Source: a virus. From it: a stretch of DNA of 64,000 bases. The stretch spans positions 38,271 to 102,270 of the IMG/VR virus record IMGVR_UViG_3300032157_000002; one strand, 5' to 3'. The notes beneath the pieces are model-generated. The model was not told the origin of the DNA. It saw nothing but the letters and a program-made list of their open reading frames with translations, and searched no databases. How positions within the stretch are numbered: position 1 is the stretch's first letter; each line of letters begins with the position of its first letter. Both the position numbers and the translations under genes were made by a program. Of this stretch, positions 27,997 to 36,267 are shown piece by piece.

Positions 27997-29894
27997 ATGT
28001 CGTACACTTCCTTTGCCGTGAATGATACATTCGCGGTCAAGCTGTGGAGCAATATGCTGGTTGTCGCCGAGCGCGAAGCCCTCGATATTGCCCCGCTCAT
28101 GGGATCGGATGACAACTCCATCATCCAGATCAAATCCGAACTCTCCAAAGGCGCTGGCGATCAGGTCACTTTCGGCCTCCGCGCCCGTCTGACCGGCGAC
28201 GGCATCACCTCCGCGATGACCGCCGAAGGTAATGGCGAGAGCCTTTCGATCTACAGCGATGCCGTGCTGATCAACGAGCTTGGTCACAATGTCGGCGTCA
28301 AGAGCCACAACACCATCGACGCCCAGCGCGTGCCGTTCGACCTTCGTGTCCAGGCCCGTGATGGTCTCGGCGAATGGTGGGCCGACAGAAAATCCGTTTG
28401 GACACAATAGCTTAGCGGATTTAAAACCGGGTGAACTCAGGGAAACCCGTCCCAGTACGGCTGGCGGCAATCCTGATCTAAGCCCTTGCAGCTTCGGTTC
28501 TGGTCAGTGTAAGTTTCTGTGAACGGGTCAGCCCACCACAGGAATGGATATGACAACCAGAGTTTGCAAAAAGTGCAGTGAAACCAAGGCTATCGAAGAA
28601 TTTCAATTCTATGACCCGGCTCGCACCAAACGGAGACATGCTTGCAGAACGTGCAACAGCGCACGTGTCGAAGCACATCATGTCACCAATAAAGAGCGAA
28701 GGCTTTCCCGGATCAGAGAACGATATGCCGAGGCTCCATGGAAAGTCTGGACGCCAGAGCGCAGGCGACGCGCAAACGAGCTTAGCATCAGTCGATACGC
28801 TGTCCTTCGGGAAGAAGTGTTCGATAAGCTCGGTGGCGAATGCCAAGCGTGCGGTGAAAACGAGCGCCTTTTCCTTACCATCGATCACATCAACAACGAT
28901 GGTCAGCAATTGCGCCTGGAAAACCGCCATCGCGAAATTGGATACGGCCTATATGTCCGCATCCTGCGATACGGAATGCCAGATCACCTCGAAGTCCTTT
29001 GTTTCAACTGCAATTTTGGCAAAAGAAGAAACGGCGGAGTCCTTGTCAAGGATCGTCGTCGCAGGGGAAAGAGCAACGACTAGAGCGCAAGCTCGTAGGG
29101 CCAAGCGGCCCGAAGCGCCCGGCTCCACGAAAGTGGATGATGATATAGTCTCCTCTGCATGGAAACATGCAGCAGCCCGCAAGGGCGGTGCTCGTCTCGC
29201 GAACGATGCACGAAGAAAAGGTAGCTTCTTCAATCAGGTTTGCGGCTACACCCCGCAGTCCGACACCCGCTATACCGGCCTCAACAGCGTCACCGGCCCG
29301 ACTTCCGGCCGCCGCATTGTTGCCGGCTCGGGATCGGCTGATCAGGACATCACCTCGGCAGACACCTTCACCCTCAACCTGATCGATCAGGCGGTGGAGA
29401 TGGCCAAGGTGGGCTCCAACATGGTCCGCCCGATCCGGATCGGCGGCCAGCCCAAATACGTCCTCTACCTGCATCCCTATCAGGTCACCAGCCTGCGGAC
29501 CAACTCCGCCTCCGGCCAGTGGCTTGATATTCAGAAGGCGGCGATGTCTGGCGGCCAGATCACCAACAACCCGATCTATACCGGTGCGCTTGGTGAATAT
29601 AACGGCGTCATCCTTCGCCAGTCTCAGGACGTGACCCAGGGCGTGAACGGCTCGACGGGCGCAGCGATCACCACGGTTCGCCGTGCGGTGCTGCTGGGTG
29701 CCCAGGCGGCGGTTTGCGGCTACGGTCAGGCCAATTACGGCCCGACAAAGTACCGTTGGAACGAAGAGCTGCTGGATCATAAGCGGCTCCTGGAAGTCTC
29801 GGCTTGGTCGATCTGGGGTCTCAAGAAGACGGTGTTTAACAGCGCCGACTTCGGGACCGTGGTCATCTCGACCTATGCTTCGGCTGCCAGCTAA
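27997..29894 (+). CDS. Major capsid protein, N4 gp56 family (two exons: 27997-28397 and 29222-29894)
   Basis: Joining the exons gives a 357-residue protein. Exon 1 carries the family start (SYTSFAVNDTFAVKLWSNMLVVAEREALDI) and ends at GEWWADR; exon 2 resumes with SFFNQVCGYTP and contains VRPIRIGGQPKYVLYLHPYQV and the C-terminal strand segment. In intact relatives WWADR is followed within a few residues by FFNQ, as in the join here. The gap is a group I intron (28398-29221). Without splicing, exon 1 would stop after 137 residues. It forms the icosahedral shell. The leader upstream is highly structured. Confidence 0.88.
28398..29221 (+). ncRNA. Group I self-splicing intron in the capsid gene
   Basis: 824 bases. 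The exon end AAATCCGT pairs with GCGGATTT (28414-28421), giving P1 with the required T-G pair at the splice site. Downstream are P/Q-like segments (AACTCAGGGAAACC, then GGCAATCCTGATCTAAGCC near 28468-28488) and near the 3' end an S-like ATGATATAGTC (about 29137-29147). The last intron base is G29221. The first 3' exon bases TAG can pair with the bases just before the guide (P10). The join keeps the frame exactly. Confidence 0.85.
28550..29083 (+). CDS. Intron-encoded HNH homing endonuclease
   Basis: 177 residues from the ATG at 28550 (AGGA seven bases upstream); an ATG at 28544 is also possible. An N-terminal finger (CKKCSETK ... CRTCNSARVEAHH) recognises DNA; the C-terminal HNH nuclease reads CQACGENE, LTIDHINNDGQQ, LEVLCFNCNFGKRRNGG. 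Such proteins cut the intronless allele and spread the intron. It lies in a peripheral loop between the P/Q and S elements, so splicing is preserved. Confidence 0.88.
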   Translation: MTTRVCKKCSETKAIEEFQFYDPARTKRRHACRTCNSARVEAHHVTNKERRLSRIRERYAEAPWKVWTPERRRRANELSISRYAVLREEVFDKLGGECQACGENERLFLTIDHINNDGQQLRLENRHREIGYGLYVRILRYGMPDHLEVLCFNCNFGKRRNGGVLVKDRRRRGKSND

Positions 29895-29909
29895 GAGGAG
29901 GGTCGATAA

Positions 29910-30311
29910 ATGGCTACCAATACTGCTGGTACAACTGCACGTCAGCTTCCTTTTCAGGCGGTTCACTTCCTGCGGAAGTCGATCTCCGAGGCTGATGAAG
30001 GCACAACCGTTACGGTTGGAACCATTCCTTCCGGCGCGACCATCCTGGGGCCGATCTCCGGCGTACAGGTGAATGTGGCCTTCAACGGCACCTCGCCGAT
30101 CCTGGATATCGGCGTGTCCGGCACAGCGGAGCGCTTTGCCTCCGATTTGGCGCTTGGCACGATTGCCTTCGTGGCGCTGGACGTTACGAACGCTCTGCGC
30201 ACCGTGGCGGCCGATACCACGATCATCGCTGGCGTCTCTGCGACGGGCAATGACAGCACGGCAGGCACTGCCGAGATCGTCATCTGCTACATCCCGGATA
30301 TCGACGGCTAA
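29910..30311 (+). CDS. Probable small virion protein
   Basis: 133 residues directly after the capsid gene, behind AGGAGGG. The sequence is Thr/Ala/Gly-rich with beta character (VTVGTIPSGATILGPISGVQVNVAFNGTSPILDIGVSG), as in head decoration or cement proteins. No firm family. A strong hairpin follows its stop. Confidence 0.65.
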   Translation: MATNTAGTTARQLPFQAVHFLRKSISEADEGTTVTVGTIPSGATILGPISGVQVNVAFNGTSPILDIGVSGTAERFASDLALGTIAFVALDVTNALRTVAADTTIIAGVSATGNDSTAGTAEIVICYIPDIDG

Positions 30312-30319
30312 CCTGTAGC

Positions 30320-30344
30320 GGGGCCATGAGATGGGCATGGCCCC
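30320..30344 (+). terminator. Putative terminator hairpin
   Basis: 9-bp stem GGGGCCATG/CATGGCCCC with a 7-base loop, nine bases after the gene stop, followed by the pyrimidine-rich CTCGATCTCTCT. It could stop or slow transcription after the capsid pair. Confidence 0.5.
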
Positions 30345-30370
30345 CTCGATCTCTCTAAGGAGAACTTGAA

Positions 30371-30754
30371 ATGCCTACAGGTGAATTCGGAATTTGGGAC
30401 GAGCACCGCAATCAGCAGCTTAACTATGCTGCGCGCGGGACGGAGATTGCGACCGGAACCGCATCTTCGGGTGCGATTACCCAGAATGCTTATGCCGGCA
30501 AAATCACGACCGATGCATCATCGGCCGCGTCCGATGCCGAGTATACGCTCACCATTACGAACAACAAGATCGCCGCTGCCGATATGGTGTTCGTCAGTTT
30601 CGCGCTGTCGAGCGGCACGGCCAATAACGTCTCGCTGAAAAGCGTGACGCCAGCGGCCGGCTCCGTGGCAATTGAGCTACAGAACCCGCACGATGCCGAT
30701 GCATGGTCTAGCGCGGTGTTCGTGGTCAGTTACTTCGTTGTGAAGGCGCTCTAA
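30371..30754 (+). CDS. Probable virion protein
   Basis: 127 residues behind AAGGAGAAC. Ala/Ser/Thr-rich and beta-rich (AAASDAEYTLTITNNKIAAADMVFVSFAL), ending in a hydrophobic strand (AVFVVSYFVVKAL). Position between capsid and neck genes suggests a head or decoration protein. A perfect hairpin follows its stop. Confidence 0.6.
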   Translation: MPTGEFGIWDEHRNQQLNYAARGTEIATGTASSGAITQNAYAGKITTDASSAASDAEYTLTITNNKIAAADMVFVSFALSSGTANNVSLKSVTPAAGSVAIELQNPHDADAWSSAVFVVSYFVVKAL

Positions 30755-30776
30755 TGACGGGGCTTCGGCCCCGTCA
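30755..30776 (+). terminator. Rho-independent-like terminator
   Basis: Perfect 9-bp stem TGACGGGGC/GCCCCGTCA closed by a TTCG tetraloop, starting right at the end of the upstream stop codon and followed by TCCCTCTCTTGTCT. Confidence 0.65.
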
Positions 30777-30814
30777 TCCCTCTCTTGTCTCCACCATCTT
30801 CTTGAGGTGATGCT

Positions 30815-31306
30815 ATGACGGCAATGGTAACGGTTGGGGCTGGAGCCTGGATTTCTAGCGTCTACAGCTTTACCCGGCCCTCTGATACCACGGCCTACGC
30901 TGCCGGTGATCTGGTGGCCAATTCGACGACGGCCGGGTCTGTGACGCCGATGAGTTGGGTGCTCCCGAAATCCGCCCCGCTTTACAATCTGTTCGGCATT
31001 CGCCTGAAGAAAAGCGCTAACTCAGCGACCAATGCGGCCTTTCGGTTGCACTTCTTTACCGACCTGCCAACCGTCGCCAATGGCGATAATGGCGCGCTCG
31101 CGGCAACCCAAAGCTCAAATTACATCGGCAATCTCTCAGTGACGCTGATCGCTGGCAATGATGGCGCCGCCAATGTGGCGATGGCCAACCCAGCCATGCC
31201 GTTTATCACCAGCTCAACGCGAACGATTTATGGCCTGATTGAAGCCACGGCGGCCTACACACCCGCAAGCGCCGAGGTGTTCAGCACGCAGGTCTACATC
31301 GCCTAA
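30815..31306 (+). CDS. Probable virion protein, function unknown
   Basis: 163 residues. Starts MTAMVTVGAGAWISSVYSFTRPSDTTAYAAGDLVA, a pattern also seen in phage structural proteins. The body is beta-rich (FRLHFFTDLPTVANGDNGALAATQSSNYIGNLSVTLIA). It lies between head genes and the gp4-like adaptor. Probably a head or neck component. Confidence 0.6.
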   Translation: MTAMVTVGAGAWISSVYSFTRPSDTTAYAAGDLVANSTTAGSVTPMSWVLPKSAPLYNLFGIRLKKSANSATNAAFRLHFFTDLPTVANGDNGALAATQSSNYIGNLSVTLIAGNDGAANVAMANPAMPFITSSTRTIYGLIEATAAYTPASAEVFSTQVYIA

Positions 31307-31325
31307 TGGCCGGGAGAACGGCGTC

Positions 31326-31970
31326 ATGACCACGCTCGCCATCATGAAGGACCGGATTGACCGGGAACTCCGGCGCAATGGCAATATCGATACCCAAATC
31401 GCCGAGGCGATCTCTTCGGCGATCCAGGCCTATCGCGATGAACGCTTCTTCTTCAACGAAAAGCGCACCGTCACCTTCACCACCGTCGCCGATCAGGAAT
31501 TCTATGACGCCGATGATCAGGTCTTGCTCAATGATCTGGTGAAGATCGATTACATCAAGCTGCGCATCGACGACACCGTGTTCGATCTCCAGGGTGACCG
31601 GCCAGATTGGATGGAGGGCGTTTCCGATAATGCCACCGCTGTCGGCCAGCCCGGCTGGTATGTCTATTATGAGCGGCAAATCCGGCTCTATCCGATCCCA
31701 TCAACTTCGGGCTGGCAAGTGCGGGTCGCCGGGCTCTATCATTATGCCGCACCAACCACCGATGAAGAAACCGGCAATTTCTGGATGACCGAGGCGGAAA
31801 GGCTGATCCGCTGCCGCGCCAAATATGAGCTGGCCACTCATGTGCTGATGGACATGAACCTTGCTCAGATCATGACCGCGAACACCACCGAGGCCTTCGA
31901 TCAGCTAAAGCGCAAGACCAATAAGCTCACGCAGATGGACAATGGCAGAGTGACCCCGATGCACTTCTGA
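31326..31970 (+). CDS. Head-tail adaptor, gp4/gp6-like
   Basis: 214 residues from the ATG at 31326, behind GGGAGA. It begins with a helix (MTTLAIMKDRIDRELRRNGNIDTQIAEAISSAIQAYRDERFFF), then a beta region (YVYYERQIRLYPIPSTSGWQVRVAGLYHY) and C-terminal helices (AERLIRCRAKYELATHVLMD). This order matches P22 gp4-like packaged-DNA stabilisation adaptors that join the portal to the tail. The position next to the gp10-like gene supports it. Confidence 0.75.
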   Translation: MTTLAIMKDRIDRELRRNGNIDTQIAEAISSAIQAYRDERFFFNEKRTVTFTTVADQEFYDADDQVLLNDLVKIDYIKLRIDDTVFDLQGDRPDWMEGVSDNATAVGQPGWYVYYERQIRLYPIPSTSGWQVRVAGLYHYAAPTTDEETGNFWMTEAERLIRCRAKYELATHVLMDMNLAQIMTANTTEAFDQLKRKTNKLTQMDNGRVTPMHF

Positions 31971-31978
31971 GGGAACCA

Positions 31979-32047
31979 AGGGTTTCAGTTAAACCCTCAT
32001 CGGCGCATCGGGGGGATTACAGTCAGGCTTCATCCAAACGGATGAAG
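31979..32047 (+). other. Two hairpins between neck genes
   Basis: AGGGTTT/AAACCCT (31979-31997) and the 8-bp CTTCATCC/GGATGAAG with an AAAC loop (32028-32047), the latter inside CAGG/CCTG. No T-run follows; an attenuator or mRNA-processing site is possible. They sit before the GTG start at 32087. Confidence 0.45.
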
Positions 32048-32086
32048 TGCGCAAAACCTGACAAGGAAAATATAGGGGGTTAAGAC

Positions 32087-33781
32087 GTGGCGGTCAACGG
32101 CCAGATGGTTCCCTTTGCACCATGGTCCCCGGATGTTTCGGACCTGAACGGGCAGGTGACCTCTTCGATCGAGAATGTGCTGTCGCGCGCCGATGGCTAT
32201 GGTCCCTTCCCGGCCCATGTCTCTTTCACCTCGGCGCTGGCCGGCGCCTGCCGAGGCTATTTCTTTGCCCGCAATGAAGACCAGCTCGCGGTGTTTGCCG
32301 CCACCGCAACCCGCATCTATCAGCTCAACAATACCGATCTGACCTGGACCGATGTCAGCCAGAGTGGCAGTGCCTACACCACGCTCAATGACCACGAAAA
32401 CTGGCAATTTGCCCAGTTCAATAATTTCGTGATCGCAGTGCAGGCCAATGAACTGCCGCAAGTGTTCGATCTCTCCAGCGACACCGAATTCTCCGATCTG
32501 GCCGCCGATGCACCGCAAGCGCGCTATATCTCTATCATCAACCGCTTTGTCGTGCTCTCTGGTCTGCTCGATAATCCCTATCGTGTCCATTGGTCCGCTC
32601 TTAACGATGTCACCGAATGGACGGCCGGCACCGGTCTGTGCGATTTCCAAGACCTGCCCGATGGCGGGGTGGTGCGCGGCGTGGTCGGCGGCGAATTCGG
32701 CATCATCATTCAAGACGGCGCCATGCGCCGGATGATCTTCTCGCCCGGCTCTGATGTCATCTTCGAGATCGATCGCATCGCCAAAGATACCGGGGCGCTC
32801 GCGCCCTATTCCATCGTCAATGCCGGCGAGCGGGTGTTCTTCCTATCCCCGCGCGGTTTCATCATGACCGATGGCTCCGGCACCATCACCCCGATTGGCA
32901 AAGAGCGGGTCGATCGCACCTTCCTCTCCACCTATGATAGCACCACTCTCGGCTTGGTGATGGGCGCAGCCGACCCCTCCTCCAATGTGGTGATCTGGAC
33001 CTATAAGAGCCTCGATGGCGGCACCGATGGGGTGTTCGACAAGCTGATTTGCTATGATTGGGTGCTCAATCGCTGGACCCCCGTCAATATGACCGGGGAA
33101 TATCTGGCCGCCCTCGCCCGTCCCGGCCAATCGCTGGAATCGCTCGATGAAATCGGGGCAACCGCGATCTCTGGGGCTGCCGATAATGGCTCTGGCCTTG
33201 TTCGCCTGACCGTGGCAAGCACCACCGGCTGGACGACCGGGGACAGCAAGACCATCTCCGGCGTCACCGGCACCACAGAGGCCAATGGCACCTGGATCAT
33301 CACCGTGGTCGATGGCACCCATATCGACCTGCAAGGCACCACTTTTGCCAATCTCTATGTGAGCGGCGGTATCGTGGCGGGCTCGCTCGACGATCTGCCC
33401 TTCTCGCTCGATACTATCGCCTCCTCGACCCTGGCGCAGCTCTCAATGTTCAACGCCTCCCATGAGCTGGGCTTCTTCAATGGCGATGCGCTGGTGGCCA
33501 CGCTAGAGACCGCCGAGATTGCCGATCATGGCTGGCGCACCCTGGTCAATGGCTTTACTCCGGTGAGCGATGCCGCCGATATCAGCGGTCAGATCGGGGC
33601 GCGCGACCGGCTGAATGGCAGCGCGTCTTACGGCACGTTGACCAGTATGAATGATGACGGCTTCTGCCCGCTGCTCGCCGAGGGGCGCTATGTGCGGGGC
33701 AAGATCGTCATCCCGGCCGGTGAGGCGTGGACATTTGCTTCGGGCTTGGTTCCCGATGCCCAGCGAGCAGGAAGGCTCTAG
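32087..33781 (+). CDS. gp10-like propeller protein (tail plug/DNA stabilisation)
   Basis: 564 residues from a GTG start behind AGGGGGT. Residues about 10-345 contain repeated propeller-like strands (LAVFAATATRIYQLNNTDLTW, NRFVVLSGLLDNPYRVHWS, VIWTYKSLDGGTDGVFDKLICYDWVLNRWTPV), as in P22 gp10-like proteins. Residues about 360-425 (SGLVRLTVASTTGWTTGD, TGTTEANGTWIITVVDGT) match a small FCCH-like beta domain often inserted in phage tail proteins. It would close the DNA channel below the gp4-like ring. Confidence 0.75.
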   Translation: MAVNGQMVPFAPWSPDVSDLNGQVTSSIENVLSRADGYGPFPAHVSFTSALAGACRGYFFARNEDQLAVFAATATRIYQLNNTDLTWTDVSQSGSAYTTLNDHENWQFAQFNNFVIAVQANELPQVFDLSSDTEFSDLAADAPQARYISIINRFVVLSGLLDNPYRVHWSALNDVTEWTAGTGLCDFQDLPDGGVVRGVVGGEFGIIIQDGAMRRMIFSPGSDVIFEIDRIAKDTGALAPYSIVNAGERVFFLSPRGFIMTDGSGTITPIGKERVDRTFLSTYDSTTLGLVMGAADPSSNVVIWTYKSLDGGTDGVFDKLICYDWVLNRWTPVNMTGEYLAALARPGQSLESLDEIGATAISGAADNGSGLVRLTVASTTGWTTGDSKTISGVTGTTEANGTWIITVVDGTHIDLQGTTFANLYVSGGIVAGSLDDLPFSLDTIASSTLAQLSMFNASHELGFFNGDALVATLETAEIADHGWRTLVNGFTPVSDAADISGQIGARDRLNGSASYGTLTSMNDDGFCPLLAEGRYVRGKIVIPAGEAWTFASGLVPDAQRAGRL

Positions 33782-34096
33782 ATGTCGGGTCACTACCCTC
33801 CCTCCACCGAGAAAGACATTGTGCGCATCGTCACCGCGATCCGCGATCTGTTCCAGGGCCGCTCTAATGCGATGGGGGAGTTCACCTTGACGCCGAGCAG
33901 CACGACGACGGTGGTCACCGCGCAAAATGTCGGCGAGCAATCGCGCATTGCGCTCACCCCGCAGACCGCAAGCGCTGCCGCCGCGATGACCTCGGTCTAT
34001 ATCGCCCAAGATGATGTGGTGCCGGGGCAATTCACCGTGACCCATGATAGTGACGCCGCCGTGGATCGCACATTCAGCTATTCAATCCGGGGATGA
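33782..34096 (+). CDS. Small structural-module protein, function unknown
   Basis: 104 residues, starting right after the stop of the gp10-like gene. An N-terminal helix (EKDIVRIVTAIRDLFQGRSNAMGE) is followed by a beta-rich Thr/Ser section (FTLTPSSTTTVVTAQNV) and FTVTHDSDAAVDRTFSYSIRG. Short proteins with this form accompany neck or tail genes in many phages. Function unknown. Confidence 0.65.
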   Translation: MSGHYPPSTEKDIVRIVTAIRDLFQGRSNAMGEFTLTPSSTTTVVTAQNVGEQSRIALTPQTASAAAAMTSVYIAQDDVVPGQFTVTHDSDAAVDRTFSYSIRG

Positions 34097-34111
34097 GGGG
34101 AAGGGGGCCAA

Positions 34112-34627
34112 ATGTCGGTAAATACTAATTATAGCGGTGAAACTGTATCCGAATCACCATATAGTGTTGTCAAGATACCAAGGCAGCGCATTCCAGACCT
34201 TTGGCATGCCATCAACCCACTCCTCAAGAAAGGCATGCGGGCCGCTCCTGAACTAAGCTTGGACTATATTGTCGATGGCTTGGCCGATGAGAGCATTCAG
34301 CTTTGGATGGTGTTGGAAGAAGTCGCTGCTGATACTGTTGAGTTGCAGGCGGTGTTCTTGACCTCGATTGAGCGCGATCGTGGCGATTGGGTCATCAGCC
34401 TGTATGCGATGGGCGGTCATGAGCCCAAGCGCTGGCTCGGGGAATGTGATGCCAAGATGCAGAGCTTTGCCCTGCTGGAGGGGGCCAAGCGGGTGCGGAT
34501 GGCCGGGCGACGGGCCTGGATGCGGTTGCTGCCGGAGAGTTTTGCCATTGTGGGCGTGAAATCGGGGCATTTTGTTTATGAGCGCGATGTCCATCCGACC
34601 GGTGAGACGCGACGGGTTAGCGGTTAG
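34112..34627 (+). CDS. GNAT-like phage protein of unknown function
   Basis: 171 residues. The pattern LWMVLEEVAADTVELQAVFLTSIERDRGDWVISLYAMGG, then LLEGAKRVRMAGRRAWMRLLPESFAIVG, recalls phage proteins with an acetyltransferase-like fold placed among internal virion genes. The acetyl-CoA P-loop is not clear, so activity is doubtful. It is followed by the dispersed repeat copy at 34635. Confidence 0.65.
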   Translation: MSVNTNYSGETVSESPYSVVKIPRQRIPDLWHAINPLLKKGMRAAPELSLDYIVDGLADESIQLWMVLEEVAADTVELQAVFLTSIERDRGDWVISLYAMGGHEPKRWLGECDAKMQSFALLEGAKRVRMAGRRAWMRLLPESFAIVGVKSGHFVYERDVHPTGETRRVSG

Positions 34628-34634
34628 GCAGGGG

Positions 34635-34662
34635 CATGGAGCGAACGTTTATCGTGAGCGAC
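34635..34662 (+). repeat. Dispersed 28-base repeat, copy 2
   Basis: Nearly identical to copy 1 at 17553-17580. It lies 17 bases before the ATG of the next gene, in the same strand sense. Confidence 0.65.
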
Positions 34663-34679
34663 CAACAAGGAATTTAGCC

Positions 34680-35759
34680 ATGAGCGTCAGCCTGGGCAGC
34701 TCGAAGAAGAAGAGCAGCAGCAATCAGGAGACAAACCCTTGGGAGCCAACCATCCCAGGGCTGGAAGGCTTGATTGGCCAGATCAACACTGCGGCGGGCA
34801 ATAATGTTGGGCCAACCGGCGATCAGCAGGCGGCCTATGATCAGCTCTTCCAAAATCTCGGCCAGGGCATGCCGTTCCAGAATGAGATTTACAATCTCTC
34901 TGCCGATCTGTTTGGCTCTGAGAGCAATTCGGCCGATCTCGATAGTGCGGTTGCCGATCTGAAGCGCCGGCTGTCACCAACCGCTGATGGCGCCAATCTG
35001 GATATTGAGGAGAACCCTTACCTCCAGCAGATGGTCCAGGCCAATTCCGATGACATTTTCAATCGGATCGGGGCGCAATTTGCCGGCGCTGGCCGCAACA
35101 TCACCGGCAACACTGCTGGCTTGCGCGCTGTCGGCGAGGGCATCACCGAGGGCGCGCTACCGACGATGTTCAATCAATATAATCTGGAGCGGCAAAACCA
35201 GAGCAATGCCGCCAATCAGCTCTTCCAGGGCGAAAGCACGGCGGCGCAATTGGGCCAGGGGCTCGATCAGCAGAATTTGGCGCTACGGATGCAGGCGATC
35301 CCGGCCGCGCAAGCCTATATGGATGCGCTCAATTATGGCCCCAACCAGATCATCAACCTTGAGGAACAGCTCAAGGATATGTCGGGCGAGGATTTGGCCA
35401 CCTATGTCACCCTGCTCGGCTCGATCGCCGGGCTCGGCGGCCAGCAGCAGGGCACCTCGACGGCAAAAGGCTCAAGCGTTGGCATCGGCATGAACATTCT
35501 CTCTGATGAGCGGATGAAGGAAGGCCCCGATGGCGGGGAACCCGAGGAAGTTGGCCGACTGGCCGATGGCACCCCGATCTATCGCTATCGCTATAAGAGC
35601 CAAGGCGGTGCCGGGCCGGTGCAGATCGGCGTTATGGCGCAAGAAGTCGAGAGTCGCGAGCCCGGTGCCGTGACCGAGCAGGCCGGTGTGAAATATGTCG
35701 ATTATGAAGAAGCCACTGACGAGGCGGCGCGCAAAGCAAAGCGCAGGAAGAAGGGTTAA
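34680..35759 (+). CDS. Virion protein with C-terminal intramolecular chaperone (S74-like) domain
   Basis: 359 residues from the ATG at 34680 (MSVSLGSSKKKSSSN). The central part is Gln/Asn-rich helix (GNNVGPTGDQQAAYDQLFQNLGQG, GLDQQNLALRMQAIPAAQAYMDALNYG). From residue 275 SDERMKEG, then IYRYRYK, QIGVMAQEVE and YVDYEE match the Peptidase S74 endosialidase chaperone domain, which trimerises and is often removed by self-cleavage. Found in tail or injection-related proteins. Start choice: an upstream in-frame ATG would overlap the previous gene. Confidence 0.75.
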   Translation: MSVSLGSSKKKSSSNQETNPWEPTIPGLEGLIGQINTAAGNNVGPTGDQQAAYDQLFQNLGQGMPFQNEIYNLSADLFGSESNSADLDSAVADLKRRLSPTADGANLDIEENPYLQQMVQANSDDIFNRIGAQFAGAGRNITGNTAGLRAVGEGITEGALPTMFNQYNLERQNQSNAANQLFQGESTAAQLGQGLDQQNLALRMQAIPAAQAYMDALNYGPNQIINLEEQLKDMSGEDLATYVTLLGSIAGLGGQQQGTSTAKGSSVGIGMNILSDERMKEGPDGGEPEEVGRLADGTPIYRYRYKSQGGAGPVQIGVMAQEVESREPGAVTEQAGVKYVDYEEATDEAARKAKRRKKG

Positions 35760-35764
35760 TTCCG

Positions 35765-36235
35765 ATGCCAACGCTTGACGAACTCCTCCAAGGCACAGCC
35801 GGGGTGCCGGGTATGGCACCGGGCATCAATCCCGAATTGGAACAGATGCTGGGCCGCATTGCATCGCTCCAGAGCGGTAATCCGCGCGCGCCGGGCCAAG
35901 GCATGCCACCGGCTGCCTCAGCGCCAGGGCGGCCTAGCGGGGCGCCCGGCATGCCATCCGGTGGAGAGCCGGGGATTGCAGCGGGGGCGCCGGGTCTGCT
36001 CGGCACGCCGATGGCGCCGATGCAGGCTGGCGAGACTCAGCCGATGCAGCCGCAACAGGCCAATTTGACCTATCAAATGCTGATCAAGGCCGGGGTGCCG
36101 GAAGAGGTGGCGCAGCGGGCGATGCAGAACCCGAAATTCTTGCAAGAAATCTTGGCGAGCATTCAGAAGAAGCCGGCGGCACCGGCTGGCGGCCCCGGTG
36201 GTCCAGGTGGGCCGCCAATGCCGCAGATGGGGTAA
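35765..36235 (+). CDS. Pro/Gly/Met-rich virion-associated protein
   Basis: 156 residues. Low-complexity Pro/Gly/Ala/Met segments (APGQGMPPAASAPGRPSGAPGMPSGG) surround a short helical module (ANLTYQMLIKAGVPEEVAQRAMQNPKFLQEIL) near residues 97-130. The same module type (LDALIRGGVDPKLASAAIRNPDLMKVLL) occurs in the next protein, so both may use it for the same contact. Probably an internal head or ejection-related protein. Confidence 0.65.
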   Translation: MPTLDELLQGTAGVPGMAPGINPELEQMLGRIASLQSGNPRAPGQGMPPAASAPGRPSGAPGMPSGGEPGIAAGAPGLLGTPMAPMQAGETQPMQPQQANLTYQMLIKAGVPEEVAQRAMQNPKFLQEILASIQKKPAAPAGGPGGPGGPPMPQMG

Positions 36236-36267
36236 TTGTGGTTTAAAACCATAATTCGGGGACAGAC

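Noticed and set aside
27997-28410. Truncated 137-residue capsid protein as a real product or a frameshifted pseudogene
   Set aside because: P1 pairing, P/Q/S-like segments and an in-frame join show an intron rather than a decay event.
28578-29894. Long open frame read as a single 438-residue protein across the intron end and exon 2
   Set aside because: Its first 215 codons overlap the HNH gene in another frame and the intron core, and have no capsid similarity; only the part after 29222 is capsid. The intron model explains both halves.
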